From Burkholderiaceae bacterium (GTDB lineage: Bacteria > Pseudomonadota > Gammaproteobacteria > Burkholderiales > Burkholderiaceae_E), in the NCBI GenBank assembly GCA_027493945.1, contig JAOSJU010000001.1:1-64000 (forward strand): a stretch of 64,000 nucleotides of DNA, given 5' to 3'. The notes beneath the pieces were generated by a model that worked only from the letters and a program-made list of their open reading frames with translations, ran no database searches and was not told the DNA's origin. This document shows positions 39,751-49,054 of this stretch, piece after piece. The translations under genes and the position numbers were made by a program. Each line of letters starts with the position of its first letter. Position 1 is the stretch's first letter.

Positions 39751-40260
39751 TCAGCTTCCGAGGATGTTGATGGCGCGCGCGCCGACCAGCACGATCGTGA
39801 CCAGCGAGATCGTGCTCTGGACCATCATCATCATCTTGGCGCGCGGGGTCAGTGGCAGCGTGTCGGTGGGGCTGAACGCGGTCGCCGTCGAAAACCCCAG
39901 GAACAGGTAATCGGCGAACACCGGTCGCCAGCCAGGCGGTCGCTGATCGGCGGGCAGGCCGTCCTGCGGAAACAACCAGTGGGTCTGCGCGGTCGCGCCA
40001 CTCCAGCGCGGGCCCGGACCGCCGCGATCGACCTGCCAGTACAACAGCGAGAACATCAACACGTTCATGACCCAGACCGCGATGCTCGAGGTCAGCAGCT
40101 GCAGGCCATGGATGCCGGAACCCCCGCGCACCATCGCGACGACCAGGTAGGCCAGGGTCGCGACCGTGCCGGCCCCCACGAGCAGCACATAGACCAGCGT
40201 GACGCGTCTTTCGATGCGCAGCCAACGGGTGCTGGCGCGGCTCAGTCCGACGCCCGCCAT
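39751..40260 (-). CDS. Integral membrane protein, unknown function
   Basis: The 169-residue protein has about four hydrophobic helices (VTLVYVLLVGAGTVATLAYLVV, LTSSIAVWVMNVLMFSLLYW, FADYLFLGFSTATAFSPT, MMVQSTISLVTIVLVGARAIN). The F-S-T-A-T-A-F-S-P-T-D segment between the last two resembles a pore or re-entrant loop, but I would not assign a channel family. Confidence 0.65.
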   Translation of the reverse strand: MAGVGLSRASTRWLRIERRVTLVYVLLVGAGTVATLAYLVVAMVRGGSGIHGLQLLTSSIAVWVMNVLMFSLLYWQVDRGGPGPRWSGATAQTHWLFPQDGLPADQRPPGWRPVFADYLFLGFSTATAFSPTDTLPLTPRAKMMMMVQSTISLVTIVLVGARAINILGS

Positions 40261-40303
40261 CGGGGCCAGCGCGGCTCGACATCCGCGGCCGCTGTCGGTC
40301 GTT

Positions 40304-41950
40304 TCATGCGAGTTCGCGCAGGCGGTAGCGCTGGATCTTGCCCGTCGCGGTGCGCGGCAGCTCGTCGACGAACTTCACTTCGCGCGGATACTTGTACGGC
40401 GCGAGCATCGATTTCACGTGGCTCTGGATCTCGGCTGCCGTTGCCTCGCTCGCCTGGCGCGGGTCGTGCAGCACGACGCAGGCACGCACGATGTTGCCGC
40501 GCGTTTCGCTCGGCACGCCGATCACCGCGCAGGTGTACACCTTGGGGTGCTCGAGGACGGCGCGCTCGACTTCCTGCGGCGAGATGTTGTAGCCCGCGGA
40601 GACGATCATGTCGTCGGCACGGTCGACGTACCAGAAGCAGCCCTCCGCGTCGCGCTCGCAGATGTCGCCGGTGAGGTTCCATCCGTGCTGCACCGCGAGC
40701 GCCTGGCGCGCCGGGTCGCCGATATAGCGACAGCCGGTCGGGCCGATCACGGCGAGCCGGCCGCGCTCCCCGGGCGGCAGCGGCCGGCCTTCGTCGTCGA
40801 GGATCTCCACCGTGTAGCCGGGTACCGCGCGCCCCATCGAACCCACGCATGCCACCTGCATCGATTCGGAGACGAAATGGCCGAGCATCTCGGTGGTGCC
40901 GAGTCCGTTCACGACGCGCGTTCCGGTGGCCGAACGCCACTGCTCCCACAGGTCGGTACGCAGGTTTTCGCCCGCCGACGCGCACTTGCGCAGGCTCGAG
41001 AGATCGCGGGCGCCCACGAGCGGCAGCATGCCCTGATACAGCGTGGGCACCGTGTACAGGCTGGTTGCGCGGTAGCGCTGGATCGCGTCGAGCAGCGCCT
41101 CGGGTGTCGGTCGCGGGATCAGCACCGAAGTGGCGCGGTGGCGCAGCGGAAAGAGAAGCGAAGTGCCGAGCCCGTAGGTGAACGCCAGCGTGGACGAGCC
41201 GACGACCACCTCGTCGGGCTCGACCGTGTAGACCTGCGGCCAGCAATCGGTCACCGCGACGATGTCGCGGTGAAAGACGGCCGCGCCTTTCGGGTTGCCG
41301 GTGGTTCCCGAGGTGAAGCTGATCAGCGCCACGTCGTCGGCCGCGGTCGCCACCGCGCCGCCGCCCGCGGGTTTCGCAGCGACGCGCCGGTCGAGGTCGG
41401 CATCCGGATGGCTCGCGTCGCAGCAGGGCGTGAAACACGCGATGCGCTCGAGCACCGGCGCACGCGGGGCGGCGAGCCCGAGTTCTTCGGCAAGCGAGAC
41501 CTCGCAGAGCGCGAATCGCGCCTGCGCTTTCTCGAGGATGTAGGCGAGTTCGCGCGCGCGCAGCATCGCCATCGTGTTGATCACGACTCCACCCGCGCGC
41601 AGCACCGCGAGCCAGCAGGCCGCGACCATCGGCGTGTTTGCCGAGCGCAGCGGCACGCGCTCGCCGGGCACGAGACCGAAATCCTCCACGAGCACGCGTG
41701 CGATGCGCTGCACGCGGTCGAGAAGGTGCCGGTAGGTCCAGGTGGTCGCCTCGTAGTGGAACACCGGCTTGTCGCCGGCGCCGCCTTCGACCGCCGCGTC
41801 GAGCAGCGCGACGCAGGCGTTCAGCCGATCCGGGTAATGATTCAGGTGCGCTCCCGAATAATCGAATCGTGGCCACAGACCCCGTGGCGGAAGCTGCGAG
41901 CCGATGAACGGGTCGACGTGGGCCGAAGGGGCACCGCCGGGCAGATGCAT
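40304..41950 (-). CDS. AMP-forming acyl-CoA synthetase (aromatic/2-aminobenzoate-CoA ligase-like)
   Basis: The 548-residue enzyme shows A3 ISFTSGTTGNPKGAAVFHRD, A5 NGLGTTEMLGHF, A8 WYVDRADDMIVSAGYNISPQEVE, and the A10 Lys in PRTATGKIQRYRL. The start HLPGGAPSAHVDPFIGSQLPP and overall pattern resemble benzoate/2-aminobenzoate-CoA ligases, which activate aromatic acids with ATP and CoA. The exact substrate cannot be read from sequence. It is 34 bp downstream of ilvD on the same strand. Confidence 0.87.
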   Translation of the reverse strand: MHLPGGAPSAHVDPFIGSQLPPRGLWPRFDYSGAHLNHYPDRLNACVALLDAAVEGGAGDKPVFHYEATTWTYRHLLDRVQRIARVLVEDFGLVPGERVPLRSANTPMVAACWLAVLRAGGVVINTMAMLRARELAYILEKAQARFALCEVSLAEELGLAAPRAPVLERIACFTPCCDASHPDADLDRRVAAKPAGGGAVATAADDVALISFTSGTTGNPKGAAVFHRDIVAVTDCWPQVYTVEPDEVVVGSSTLAFTYGLGTSLLFPLRHRATSVLIPRPTPEALLDAIQRYRATSLYTVPTLYQGMLPLVGARDLSSLRKCASAGENLRTDLWEQWRSATGTRVVNGLGTTEMLGHFVSESMQVACVGSMGRAVPGYTVEILDDEGRPLPPGERGRLAVIGPTGCRYIGDPARQALAVQHGWNLTGDICERDAEGCFWYVDRADDMIVSAGYNISPQEVERAVLEHPKVYTCAVIGVPSETRGNIVRACVVLHDPRQASEATAAEIQSHVKSMLAPYKYPREVKFVDELPRTATGKIQRYRLRELA

Positions 41951-41984
41951 GGCGCTCCAGGTTCCCTGTGGGCAAGTCGGGCGC

Positions 41985-43817
41985 TCAGTCGAGCAGCGAC
42001 AGATCGCGCACCGCCCCCTTGTCCGCCGACATCGCCAGCTTCGCATAGGCCTTCAGCGCCGCCGACACCGCGCGCCTGCGCGGCTCGGCCGGCTTCCATC
42101 CCTTCTCGTGCTGCGCGGCGCGGCGCCGCTCGAGCTCGTCGTCGGCGACCAGCACGTCGATGCGGCGATTCGGAATGTCGATGCGGATGCGGTCGCCGTT
42201 TCGCACGAGGCCGATCGCGCCGCCCGCCGCCGCCTCGGGCGACACGTGGCCGATCGACAGGCCCGAGGTGCCGCCCGAGAAGCGGCCGTCGGTGAGCAGC
42301 GCGCAGGCTTTGCCCAGGCCTTTCGACTTGATGTACGAGGTCGGATACAGCATCTCCTGCATGCCCGGGCCGCCCTTCGGGCCCTCGTAGCGGATCACGA
42401 CCACGTCGCCGGGCCTGACCTGGTTGCCGAGGATCTTCTCGACCGCTTCGTCCTGCGATTCGAACACGCAGGCCGGCCCCTCGAACACCAGCAGCGCGTC
42501 GTCGACGCCGGCGGTCTTCACCACGCAGCCGTCCTGCGCGATGTTGCCGTGCAGGACCGCGAGGCCGCCTTCGAGCGAGTAGGCGTGCGCGATCGAGCGG
42601 ATGCAGCCGCCGGCGCGGTCGGCGTCGAGCGACGGCCAGCGCGCGTCCTGGCTGAAGGCCACCTGAGACGGCACGCCGGCCGGGCCCGCGCGGTAGAAGG
42701 TCTTCACGTCGTCGGACGGGCTGCGCATGATGTCCCACTGCGCGAGCGCGTCGGCAAGCGTCGCGCTGTGCACGGTCGGCACGCCGGTGTGAAGCCGGCC
42801 GGCGCGGTCGAGCTCGCCCAGGATCGCCATGATGCCGCCGGCGCGGTGCACGTCCTCGACGTGGTACTCGGGCGTGTTCGGCGCTACCTTGCACAACTGC
42901 GGCACGACGCGCGACAGGCGGTCGATGTCCTTCATCGTGAAGTCGATGCCCGCTTCCTGCGCGATTGCAAGCAGGTGCAGGATGGTATTGGTCGAGCCGC
43001 CCATCGCGATGTCGAGCGTCATCGCGTTCTCGAAGGCCTGGAACCCCATCGCGCGCGGCAGCACGCGCTCGTCGCCTTGCTCGTAGTAGCGCTTCGCCAG
43101 TTCGACGATCTGGCGGCCCGCGCGCCGGAACAGCCGTTCGCGGTCGGCGTGCGTGGCCACCAGCGTGCCGTTGCCCGGCAGCGCCAGGCCGAGCGCCTCG
43201 GCCAGGCAGTTCATCGAGTTGGCGGTGAACATGCCCGAGCACGAGCCGCAGGTCGGACAGGCCGAGCGCTCGACCTCGGCCACCTGCTCGTCCGACACGT
43301 TCTCGTCGGCCGCCATCACCATCGCGTCGATCAGGTCGAGCTTGTGCGCGGAGAGCTTTGTCTTGCCGGCCTCCATCGGGCCGCCGGAGACGAACACCAC
43401 CGGGATGTTCAGCCGCATCGCGGCCATCAGCATGCCCGGGGTGATCTTGTCGCAGTTCGAGATGCACACCAGCGCGTCGGCGCAGTGCCCGTTGACCATG
43501 TACTCGACCGAGTCGGCGATCAGCTCGCGACTGGGCAGCGAGTAGAGCATGCCGTCGTGGCCCATCGCGATGCCGTCGTCGATCGCGATGGTGTTGAACT
43601 CCTTCGCGACGCCGCCCGCCGCCTCGATCTCGCGCGCCACCAGCTGGCCGAGATCCTTCAGGTGCACGTGGCCGGGCACGAACTGCGTGAACGAGTTGGC
43701 GACCGCGATGATCGGCTTGCGGAAGTCCGCGTCCTTCATGCCGGTCGCGCGCCACAGTGCGCGGGCGCCGGCCATGTTGCGACCGGCGGTGGAGGTACGG
43801 GAGCGGTAGGCGGGCAT
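41985..43817 (-). CDS. ilvD: Dihydroxy-acid dehydratase
   Basis: The 610-residue enzyme makes 2-keto acids for valine, leucine and isoleucine. Cluster-binding cysteines lie in [12 protein letters not shown] and [20 protein letters not shown]. The start [27 protein letters not shown] matches E. coli-type IlvD (4Fe-4S, ~615 residues). The frame is intact. It is preceded by a 141-bp intergenic region that probably holds its promoter. Confidence 0.96.
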   Translation of the reverse strand: MPAYRSRTSTAGRNMAGARALWRATGMKDADFRKPIIAVANSFTQFVPGHVHLKDLGQLVAREIEAAGGVAKEFNTIAIDDGIAMGHDGMLYSLPSRELIADSVEYMVNGHCADALVCISNCDKITPGMLMAAMRLNIPVVFVSGGPMEAGKTKLSAHKLDLIDAMVMAADENVSDEQVAEVERSACPTCGSCSGMFTANSMNCLAEALGLALPGNGTLVATHADRERLFRRAGRQIVELAKRYYEQGDERVLPRAMGFQAFENAMTLDIAMGGSTNTILHLLAIAQEAGIDFTMKDIDRLSRVVPQLCKVAPNTPEYHVEDVHRAGGIMAILGELDRAGRLHTGVPTVHSATLADALAQWDIMRSPSDDVKTFYRAGPAGVPSQVAFSQDARWPSLDADRAGGCIRSIAHAYSLEGGLAVLHGNIAQDGCVVKTAGVDDALLVFEGPACVFESQDEAVEKILGNQVRPGDVVVIRYEGPKGGPGMQEMLYPTSYIKSKGLGKACALLTDGRFSGGTSGLSIGHVSPEAAAGGAIGLVRNGDRIRIDIPNRRIDVLVADDELERRRAAQHEKGWKPAEPRRRAVSAALKAYAKLAMSADKGAVRDLSLLD

Positions 43818-43958
43818 GGGCGATCCTCGCGGGGGAGTCGGAACGGGCCGTGATCCGGCGTTTCCGTGATTTTCGCTCAGAAGGGCGGCTGGCCGCTGGC
43901 TCACGTACGTGATCCGAACCGGTGAGGTGCTAACCGGTCCGGTCACTCATCGGATTTG

Positions 43959-45224
43959 CTATCCCAGCATCGCGTTCCAGATGTTCTTGCCCCAGTCCAT
44001 CGCGCCCTTGCTCGAAGCCGCGTTGGCGGCCTGATCGACCTGGAACTTGATACTGGGCGGATCGCCGATGGAGATGCTGGAGGTCACGTTGATCATGATG
44101 GCCAGCGATGTGGACACCTTGCCCCAGCAGATCGCCGCCGGCAGGGGTGACCTGGTCGCCCAGTCCGGCTTCCTTGTACTTGCCGGCGATGGTCGCGAGG
44201 ATCTGCTCGCCGACCTGCTGGCCGGTGCCGAAGGCGAGGTGGCCGCTCTTCGGCAACGGCGAGCCCCGGAGTCGCCGATGATGAAGATGCTCTTGTCCGC
44301 CTTGCTCTGGAAACTGGGCAACTCGACGGCGGCGAAACGCTCGCCGAGACCGGCCTTGCGGATCAGCCCGGGCGCGCGCATCGGCAGGATGATATTGGCG
44401 TGACTGAAGGGAATGTCGCCCTTGCTGGTCGACAGCACCTTCCTGCCGGCATCGATGGACTTCGGGTCGGCTTCGGTGATGTATTCGATCTGGCTGCCGT
44501 ACATCTCGCGCATCGCCGTCTGCATCGGCTTGGCCAGCGGCGGCGGCATCGGATGCTTGTTGGCGTCGACGACGATGAGCTTGCCCTTCGTTCCCTTTTC
44601 CTTCATGCGCTGGGCGATCATGCAGGCGCGCTCGTAGGGCGCCGGCGGGCAGCGATAGGGCGGTTTGGGCACGGTGATGACGAAGTTGCCGCCCTGCTCC
44701 ACGAAAGCGGCGACCTGGCGCTGCACGGCGGCCTGCTCGAAGGCGCGGAAGCCGACGGGGAATTGATCCCGCGCTGCCGCGTAGCCCGGCAGTGCTTCCT
44801 CCATGTATTCGAGGCCGGTGGACAGCACGAGGAAATCATAGGGGATGCTTTGCGTGGCGGTCTTCACCGTGCGCCCGGCGCGATCGATGTCGACGACGCG
44901 GTCCTTCACCCGGCGCACGCCGAGCGCGTCGACGGCGCCGTAGCTGCGCTGGAAGTCGCTGCTCTGGGCGTATCCGGCGATGTACAGGATACTGAGCGGA
45001 CAGGACATGAAGTCGTCGTTGGGCTCGATCAGCGTGATGTCGACCTTGCCGCCGGTCGCCAGCGCGCGCACCGCGCCAAGGCCGCCCCAGCCGCCTCCCA
45101 CCACTACCACGCGCGGCCGGGAACTGGTGGTCAGCGGGCTGGCGCAGCCCACGACGGAAACCGCAGTGGCCGCCGCCGTTCCCTTCAGCAAGGTGCGACG
45201 CCTGGTCGAGTTGATCTCTTTCAT
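43959..45224 (-). CDS. Exported FAD oxidoreductase, flavocytochrome c sulfide dehydrogenase/SQR-like
   Basis: The N-terminus has a twin-arginine signal (STRRRTLLKGTAAATAVSVVGCA). A Rossmann motif VVVVGGGWGGLGAVRAL and SCPLSILYIAGY follow, as in FCSD/sulfide:quinone-type flavoproteins. Near 44262 and 44150 two one-base breaks move a ~37-residue stretch (PKSGHLAFGTGQQVGEQILA) into another frame. Both breaks lie at C-runs. The Cys pair of true sulfide oxidoreductases is not all visible (one at SCPLS, one at RCPPAPYERAC), so the substrate is uncertain. It is divergent from the hydroxylase at 45358. Confidence 0.82.
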   Translation of the reverse strand: MKEINSTRRRTLLKGTAAATAVSVVGCASPLTTSSRPRVVVVGGGWGGLGAVRALATGGKVDITLIEPNDDFMSCPLSILYIAGYAQSSDFQRSYGAVDALGVRRVKDRVVDIDRAGRTVKTATQSIPYDFLVLSTGLEYMEEALPGYAAARDQFPVGFRAFEQAAVQRQVAAFVEQGGNFVITVPKPPYRCPPAPYERACMIAQRMKEKGTKGKLIVVDANKHPMPPPLAKPMQTAMREMYGSQIEYITEADPKSIDAGRKVLSTSKGDIPFSHANIILPMRAPGLIRKAGLGERFAAVELPSFQSKADKSIFIIGDSGARRCRRAATSPSAPASRSASRSSRPSPASTRKPDWATRSPLPAAICWGKVSTSLAIMINVTSSISIGDPPSIKFQVDQAANAASSKGAMDWGKNIWNAMLG

Positions 45225-45357
45225 GTGTCTCCGTCTTTGGTCTGGGGTTATTGCAGGAAATACCCATGTCAGTATGCTGGTCTTTTTCTTGCGGGCGAAT
45301 TGATCTGGGTTGAGAAAATCGGGCCATTTCGGAAGCGCGCCCCTCCCAGGAGACACC

Positions 45358-47265
45358 ATGCAATACCACGTGAACGGCTTCCAGCCCGGTGATCCCGACG
45401 TGCAGCCGGCCGCGCCGGGCCACCGCCGCGCGGGCGACCCGTTGCCGCAGGCGGTGGACGTGCTGATTGCCGGTTCCGGACCCGCAGGCCTGTGCCTGGC
45501 CGCCCAGCTGGCCCGCGTGCCGCAGATCCGCACGATGCTGGTCGAGCCCAAGCTCGAACCGATGGTGAAGGGCCAGGCCGACGGCATCAGCGTGCGCTCG
45601 ATGGAGATGTTCCAGGCCTTCGGTTTCGGCGAGAAGGTGATGCGCGAGGCGGTCTGGATCGCCGAGACGACCTTCTGGGCCCCCGGTGCGGACGCGCCGC
45701 TCGAGCGTGTCGCCCGCGTGCAGGACGTTCCCGACGGCATCTCCGAGATGCCGCACGTGCTCATCAACCGGGCGCGGGTGCATGACATGTTCCTGGACAT
45801 CATGCGTCGCTCGCCGACCCGGCTCGAGCCTGACTACGGCCTGAAGGTGGTGGATCTCGCGATCGACCCCGCCGCGGCGCAGTACCCGGTCACCGTCACG
45901 TTCGAGCACACCGCCCCCGGCCGCGAAGGCCAGACCACCTCGGTGCGTGCGAACTACGTGATCGGCTGCGACGGCGCGCGCTCCAACGTGCGCAGCGCCA
46001 TCGGCGGCAAGCTGCACGGCGATGCGGCGCACCAGGCCTGGGGCGTGATGGACATGCTGGCCGTCACCGACTTCCCCGACTGGCGCAAGAAGTCGTTCGT
46101 GCGCTCGCAGGAGGAGGGCATCCTGATGGTGCTGCCGCGCGAGGGCGGGCACCTGGTGCGGCTATACGTCGAGCTCGACCGCCTGGGCGACGACGAGCGG
46201 GTCGCCGACCGCGGCATGGGCGAGCAGGACATCATCGCCAAGGCCCAGCGCATCTTCCGGCCGTTCACGCTCGACGTGAAGGAAGTGGTCTGGTGGTCGA
46301 TCTACGAGATCGGCCATCGCCTGACCGACAAGTTCGACGACGTGCCCGACAGCGAGGTGGCCACTCGCGCACCGCGCGTGATGCTGGCGGGCGACGCCTG
46401 CCACACGCACAGCCCCAAGGCCGGGCAGGGCATGAACGTGTCGATGGGCGACACCTTCAACCTGGGCTGGAAGCTGATCGCGGTGCTCACCGGCCGCGCC
46501 GACGCGTCGCTGCTGCACAGCTACTCCGGCGAGCGTCGCGCTGCCGCCAGGGGCCTGGTGGAGTTCGACCACAAATGGGCGCGCGTGGTGGGTGCGCGCG
46601 CCGAGGACGACGCTCCGGGCGGCCTGCCGCGCGTGGCGCGCGAGTTCGTCGCCAACCTGCCCTTTACCTGCGGCCTGACCATCCAGTACGAGCGCAGCGC
46701 GCTGACCGGCGCGGCCACGCACCAGGCGCTGGCCACGGGCTTCGACATCGGCAAGCGTTTCCATTCCGCGCCGGTCGTCCGACTGGCCGACGCGCGACCC
46801 ATGCACCTGGGCCACTGCATCCAGGCCGACGCGCGCTGGCGCCTGTTCCTCTTCGCTGCCGCCCACGATGCGGGCGGCTCCGGTGGCGCCGTCGCGACGC
46901 TGTGCGACTGGCTCGAGCACGATGGGGCCTCGCCGCTGCGGCGCCATACCGCGTCGGGCGAAGACGTGGATGCCGTGATCGACACCCGCGCCGTGTTCCA
47001 GCAGGGCTCGCACGAGCTCGACTACGCGGCCATGCCGACGCTGCTGCGCCCGCGCGTGGGGCGCTACGGGCTGTGCGACTACGAAAAGGTGTTCTGCGCC
47101 GATCTCGAACGCGGCGAGGACATCTTCGCGATGCGCGGCATCGACCGCGCCGCGGGCTGCATGGTCGTCGTGCGGCCCGACCAGTACGTCGGCCACATCC
47201 TGCCGCTGTCGGCGCGCGACGAACTGGCGGCGTACTTCGCGGGCGCGCTGCGCGTGCGCGACTGA
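45358..47265 (+). CDS. FAD-dependent aromatic hydroxylase (3-hydroxybenzoate 4-monooxygenase/phenol 2-monooxygenase type)
   Basis: The 635-residue protein has the group A flavin monooxygenase motifs GSGPAGLCLAAQL (FAD), YVIGCDGARSNVR (DG), and VMLAGDACHTHSPKAGQGMN (GD). A C-terminal thioredoxin-like dimerisation domain (FCADLERGEDIFAMRGID, CMVVVRPDQYVGH) is typical of PheA/MobA enzymes. It hydroxylates a phenolic ring ortho to OH. It resembles MobA more than PheA in length. AGGAGA precedes the ATG. The frame is intact. Confidence 0.9.
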   Translation: MQYHVNGFQPGDPDVQPAAPGHRRAGDPLPQAVDVLIAGSGPAGLCLAAQLARVPQIRTMLVEPKLEPMVKGQADGISVRSMEMFQAFGFGEKVMREAVWIAETTFWAPGADAPLERVARVQDVPDGISEMPHVLINRARVHDMFLDIMRRSPTRLEPDYGLKVVDLAIDPAAAQYPVTVTFEHTAPGREGQTTSVRANYVIGCDGARSNVRSAIGGKLHGDAAHQAWGVMDMLAVTDFPDWRKKSFVRSQEEGILMVLPREGGHLVRLYVELDRLGDDERVADRGMGEQDIIAKAQRIFRPFTLDVKEVVWWSIYEIGHRLTDKFDDVPDSEVATRAPRVMLAGDACHTHSPKAGQGMNVSMGDTFNLGWKLIAVLTGRADASLLHSYSGERRAAARGLVEFDHKWARVVGARAEDDAPGGLPRVAREFVANLPFTCGLTIQYERSALTGAATHQALATGFDIGKRFHSAPVVRLADARPMHLGHCIQADARWRLFLFAAAHDAGGSGGAVATLCDWLEHDGASPLRRHTASGEDVDAVIDTRAVFQQGSHELDYAAMPTLLRPRVGRYGLCDYEKVFCADLERGEDIFAMRGIDRAAGCMVVVRPDQYVGHILPLSARDELAAYFAGALRVRD

Positions 47266-47281
47266 GCCTGCGGGTGAACGA

Positions 47282-47612
47282 TCAGTCCGGCGTCTGCTTC
47301 ATGAAGTGCGCGACGCCCACCAGCTTCTCGACCGGGACCACGAACGCGATACCCTTGCCGGTGTCGTTCAGCTCCGCGGTGCGGACGATCTCGTCGAGGA
47401 TCGTGTCGATCAGCTCCGAGCGGGCGACCGTCAGCACGATCTCCTTTTTCCGGCTCGATCGACATGCCGAAGATCTTTTCCTGCTCGTTGATGCCCGCGC
47501 CGCGCCCGAACAGCACGGTCCCGCCGCGTGCCCCCGATTTCAGCGTCGCCTGGAGCACCAGGCTGCCCCAGCCCTTGCGGACGATGCTCACGATGAGAGC
47601 GCTATTCGGCAT
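47282..47612 (-). CDS. PII-family signal protein, frameshift near 47448
   Basis: The frame starts MPNSALIVSIVRKGWGSLVLQATLKSGARGGTVLFGRGAG and, after one missing A in an A-run, continues KEIVLTVARSELIDTILDEIV and KGIAFVVPVEKLVGVAHF, a GlnB-like fold of ~110 residues. It follows two DUF1538 transporter genes by 3 bp. Such noncanonical PII proteins often regulate the neighbouring transporter. The uridylylated Tyr of classical GlnB is not seen in the T-loop. Confidence 0.82.
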
Positions 47613-47614
47613 GT

Positions 47615-48348
47615 TCACGACTCCTTCCGGATTTCCTTCCGGCGAACGATCAGACCCAGCGTCATCACCGACAGGATGGGCGCAAGCGCGATCAACGCGA
47701 CCAAGGCCGAGCCCGTGCACCATGGGATCTTGCCCATCCATGGCGGAGGATGCGCCAAAGGCAAGCGCCAGCAGAAAGGTGTTGGCGAGCGGCCCTGTGG
47801 CCACGCCCCCTGCGTCGATGGCGATGCCGATGAAGTCCCTGGCGGTGAATCGCAGCACGACGAGCACCAGCAGATAGCCCGGCACGACCAGGTACGAAAG
47901 GGGGATCCCGTAGACGATCCGGGCCATCCCGACGCCGACCGACACGGCCACGCCGGCGCAGATCGTCACGAGCACCAGCGAGCGCCGGATCGATCCGGCC
48001 GAGGCTTCCTCGACCTGGTCCGCCAGGATCCGCACCGCGGGCTCGCCCCGGTGGTCGCGAAGCCCAGCAGAAGGCCGAACGGCACCACCAGCCATTGCCG
48101 GGGCAGCGCGCCGAGGGCTTCGCCGATCGCCCGCCCGAAAGGCAGGAACGCGATGCTCACGCCCAGCAGGAACAGGAACAGCCCCGCCGATGCCACGAGC
48201 GTCCCCGTCAGGATGCGCGAGACTTCCTTCACCGGCAATTGCAGGAACAACACCGGAACAGCAGGAACAGGGCGGCGAGCGGGAGCACCGCCCAGATGAC
48301 GCTCCAGGCCGTGTTGACGAGTTGCTCCAGCGCCAGCGCGAGACTCAT
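47615..48348 (-). CDS. DUF1538 membrane protein B (UmpB-like), three frameshifts
   Basis: Pieces in three frames give SLALALEQLVNTAWSVIW, then FLQLPVKEVSRILTGTLVA and LGVSIAFLPFGRAIGEALG, then SIRRSLVLVTICAGVAVSVGVGMAR and DFIGIAIDAGGVATGPLANTFLLALAFG. These match DUF1538 transporter halves. Breaks at ~48250 and ~48050 are missing G's in G-runs. The one near 47700 is an extra G. It overlaps the first DUF1538 gene by 4 bp. DUF1538 pairs have been described as Na+/K+/H+ antiporters (UmpAB). Confidence 0.8.
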
Positions 48349-49040
48349 GGCAGCAGCCATCCCAGCAGCAGGACGGTAATGATCGGCCCTATCGACGCCA
48401 GTCCCAGCAGGCCGAAACCGTCCGAGATGGCCGAGCGCCCGGCCAGCACGGCGCTCAACCCGAGCGACAGGGCGAGCAGCACCGGCGTGGTCAGCACCCC
48501 GGTCGTCACGCTTCCGGCGTCGTACGCCATGGGGACGAAGTGCACGGGCGCGAGCAGCGTCAGGACGAGCATCAGCGAGTAGGCGATCGCCAGCAGCCAG
48601 CGCATCGAAAAACCATGGACGACGCGCAGCAGCGCGACGGCGGCGAACAACCCGACGCCCGCCGCGATGACGTAAGTCAGCATCTGCGCCCGCAAGGCGC
48701 CCTGCGAGACCGATGCGACCTGGCTCGAGAGGACCAGGACGTCGGGCTCCGCGACGGTCGTGGCGAAGCCCATGGCGAAGGCGACCGCGACGATCAGCCA
48801 CAGCGAGCCCTTCTTCGGCAGCTCGGCGCCGATGAATCGGCCCATCGGCAGGATCCCCATGTCGACCCCGGCGAGGAGCAGCAGCATCCCGGCGATCACC
48901 AGGACCGACCCCGCGAGGAACTGCAGGAACAGCGCGAGCGGCGCGTGGACGATGGTCACCTGCAGCACGCAGCCCAGCACGACCAGCGGCGCAATGGCCC
49001 TGAGCACTTCGGGCAGCCTCTGTCGAAGGAGGGCAAGCAT
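48345..49040 (-). CDS. DUF1538 membrane protein A (UmpA-like)
   Basis: The 231-residue protein is intact. It has about six hydrophobic helices and the DUF1538 pattern VDMGILPMGRFIGAELPKKGSLWLIV, ATTVAEPDVLVLSSQVA and AYDAGSVTTGVLTTPVLLAL. It resembles the second protein (47615-48348), suggesting a heterodimeric antiporter. Upstream on the same strand is a cation ATPase. Confidence 0.87.
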   Translation of the reverse strand: MLALLRQRLPEVLRAIAPLVVLGCVLQVTIVHAPLALFLQFLAGSVLVIAGMLLLLAGVDMGILPMGRFIGAELPKKGSLWLIVAVAFAMGFATTVAEPDVLVLSSQVASVSQGALRAQMLTYVIAAGVGLFAAVALLRVVHGFSMRWLLAIAYSLMLVLTLLAPVHFVPMAYDAGSVTTGVLTTPVLLALSLGLSAVLAGRSAISDGFGLLGLASIGPIITVLLLGWLLP

Positions 49041-49054
49041 GGCCGCGCTCGCGG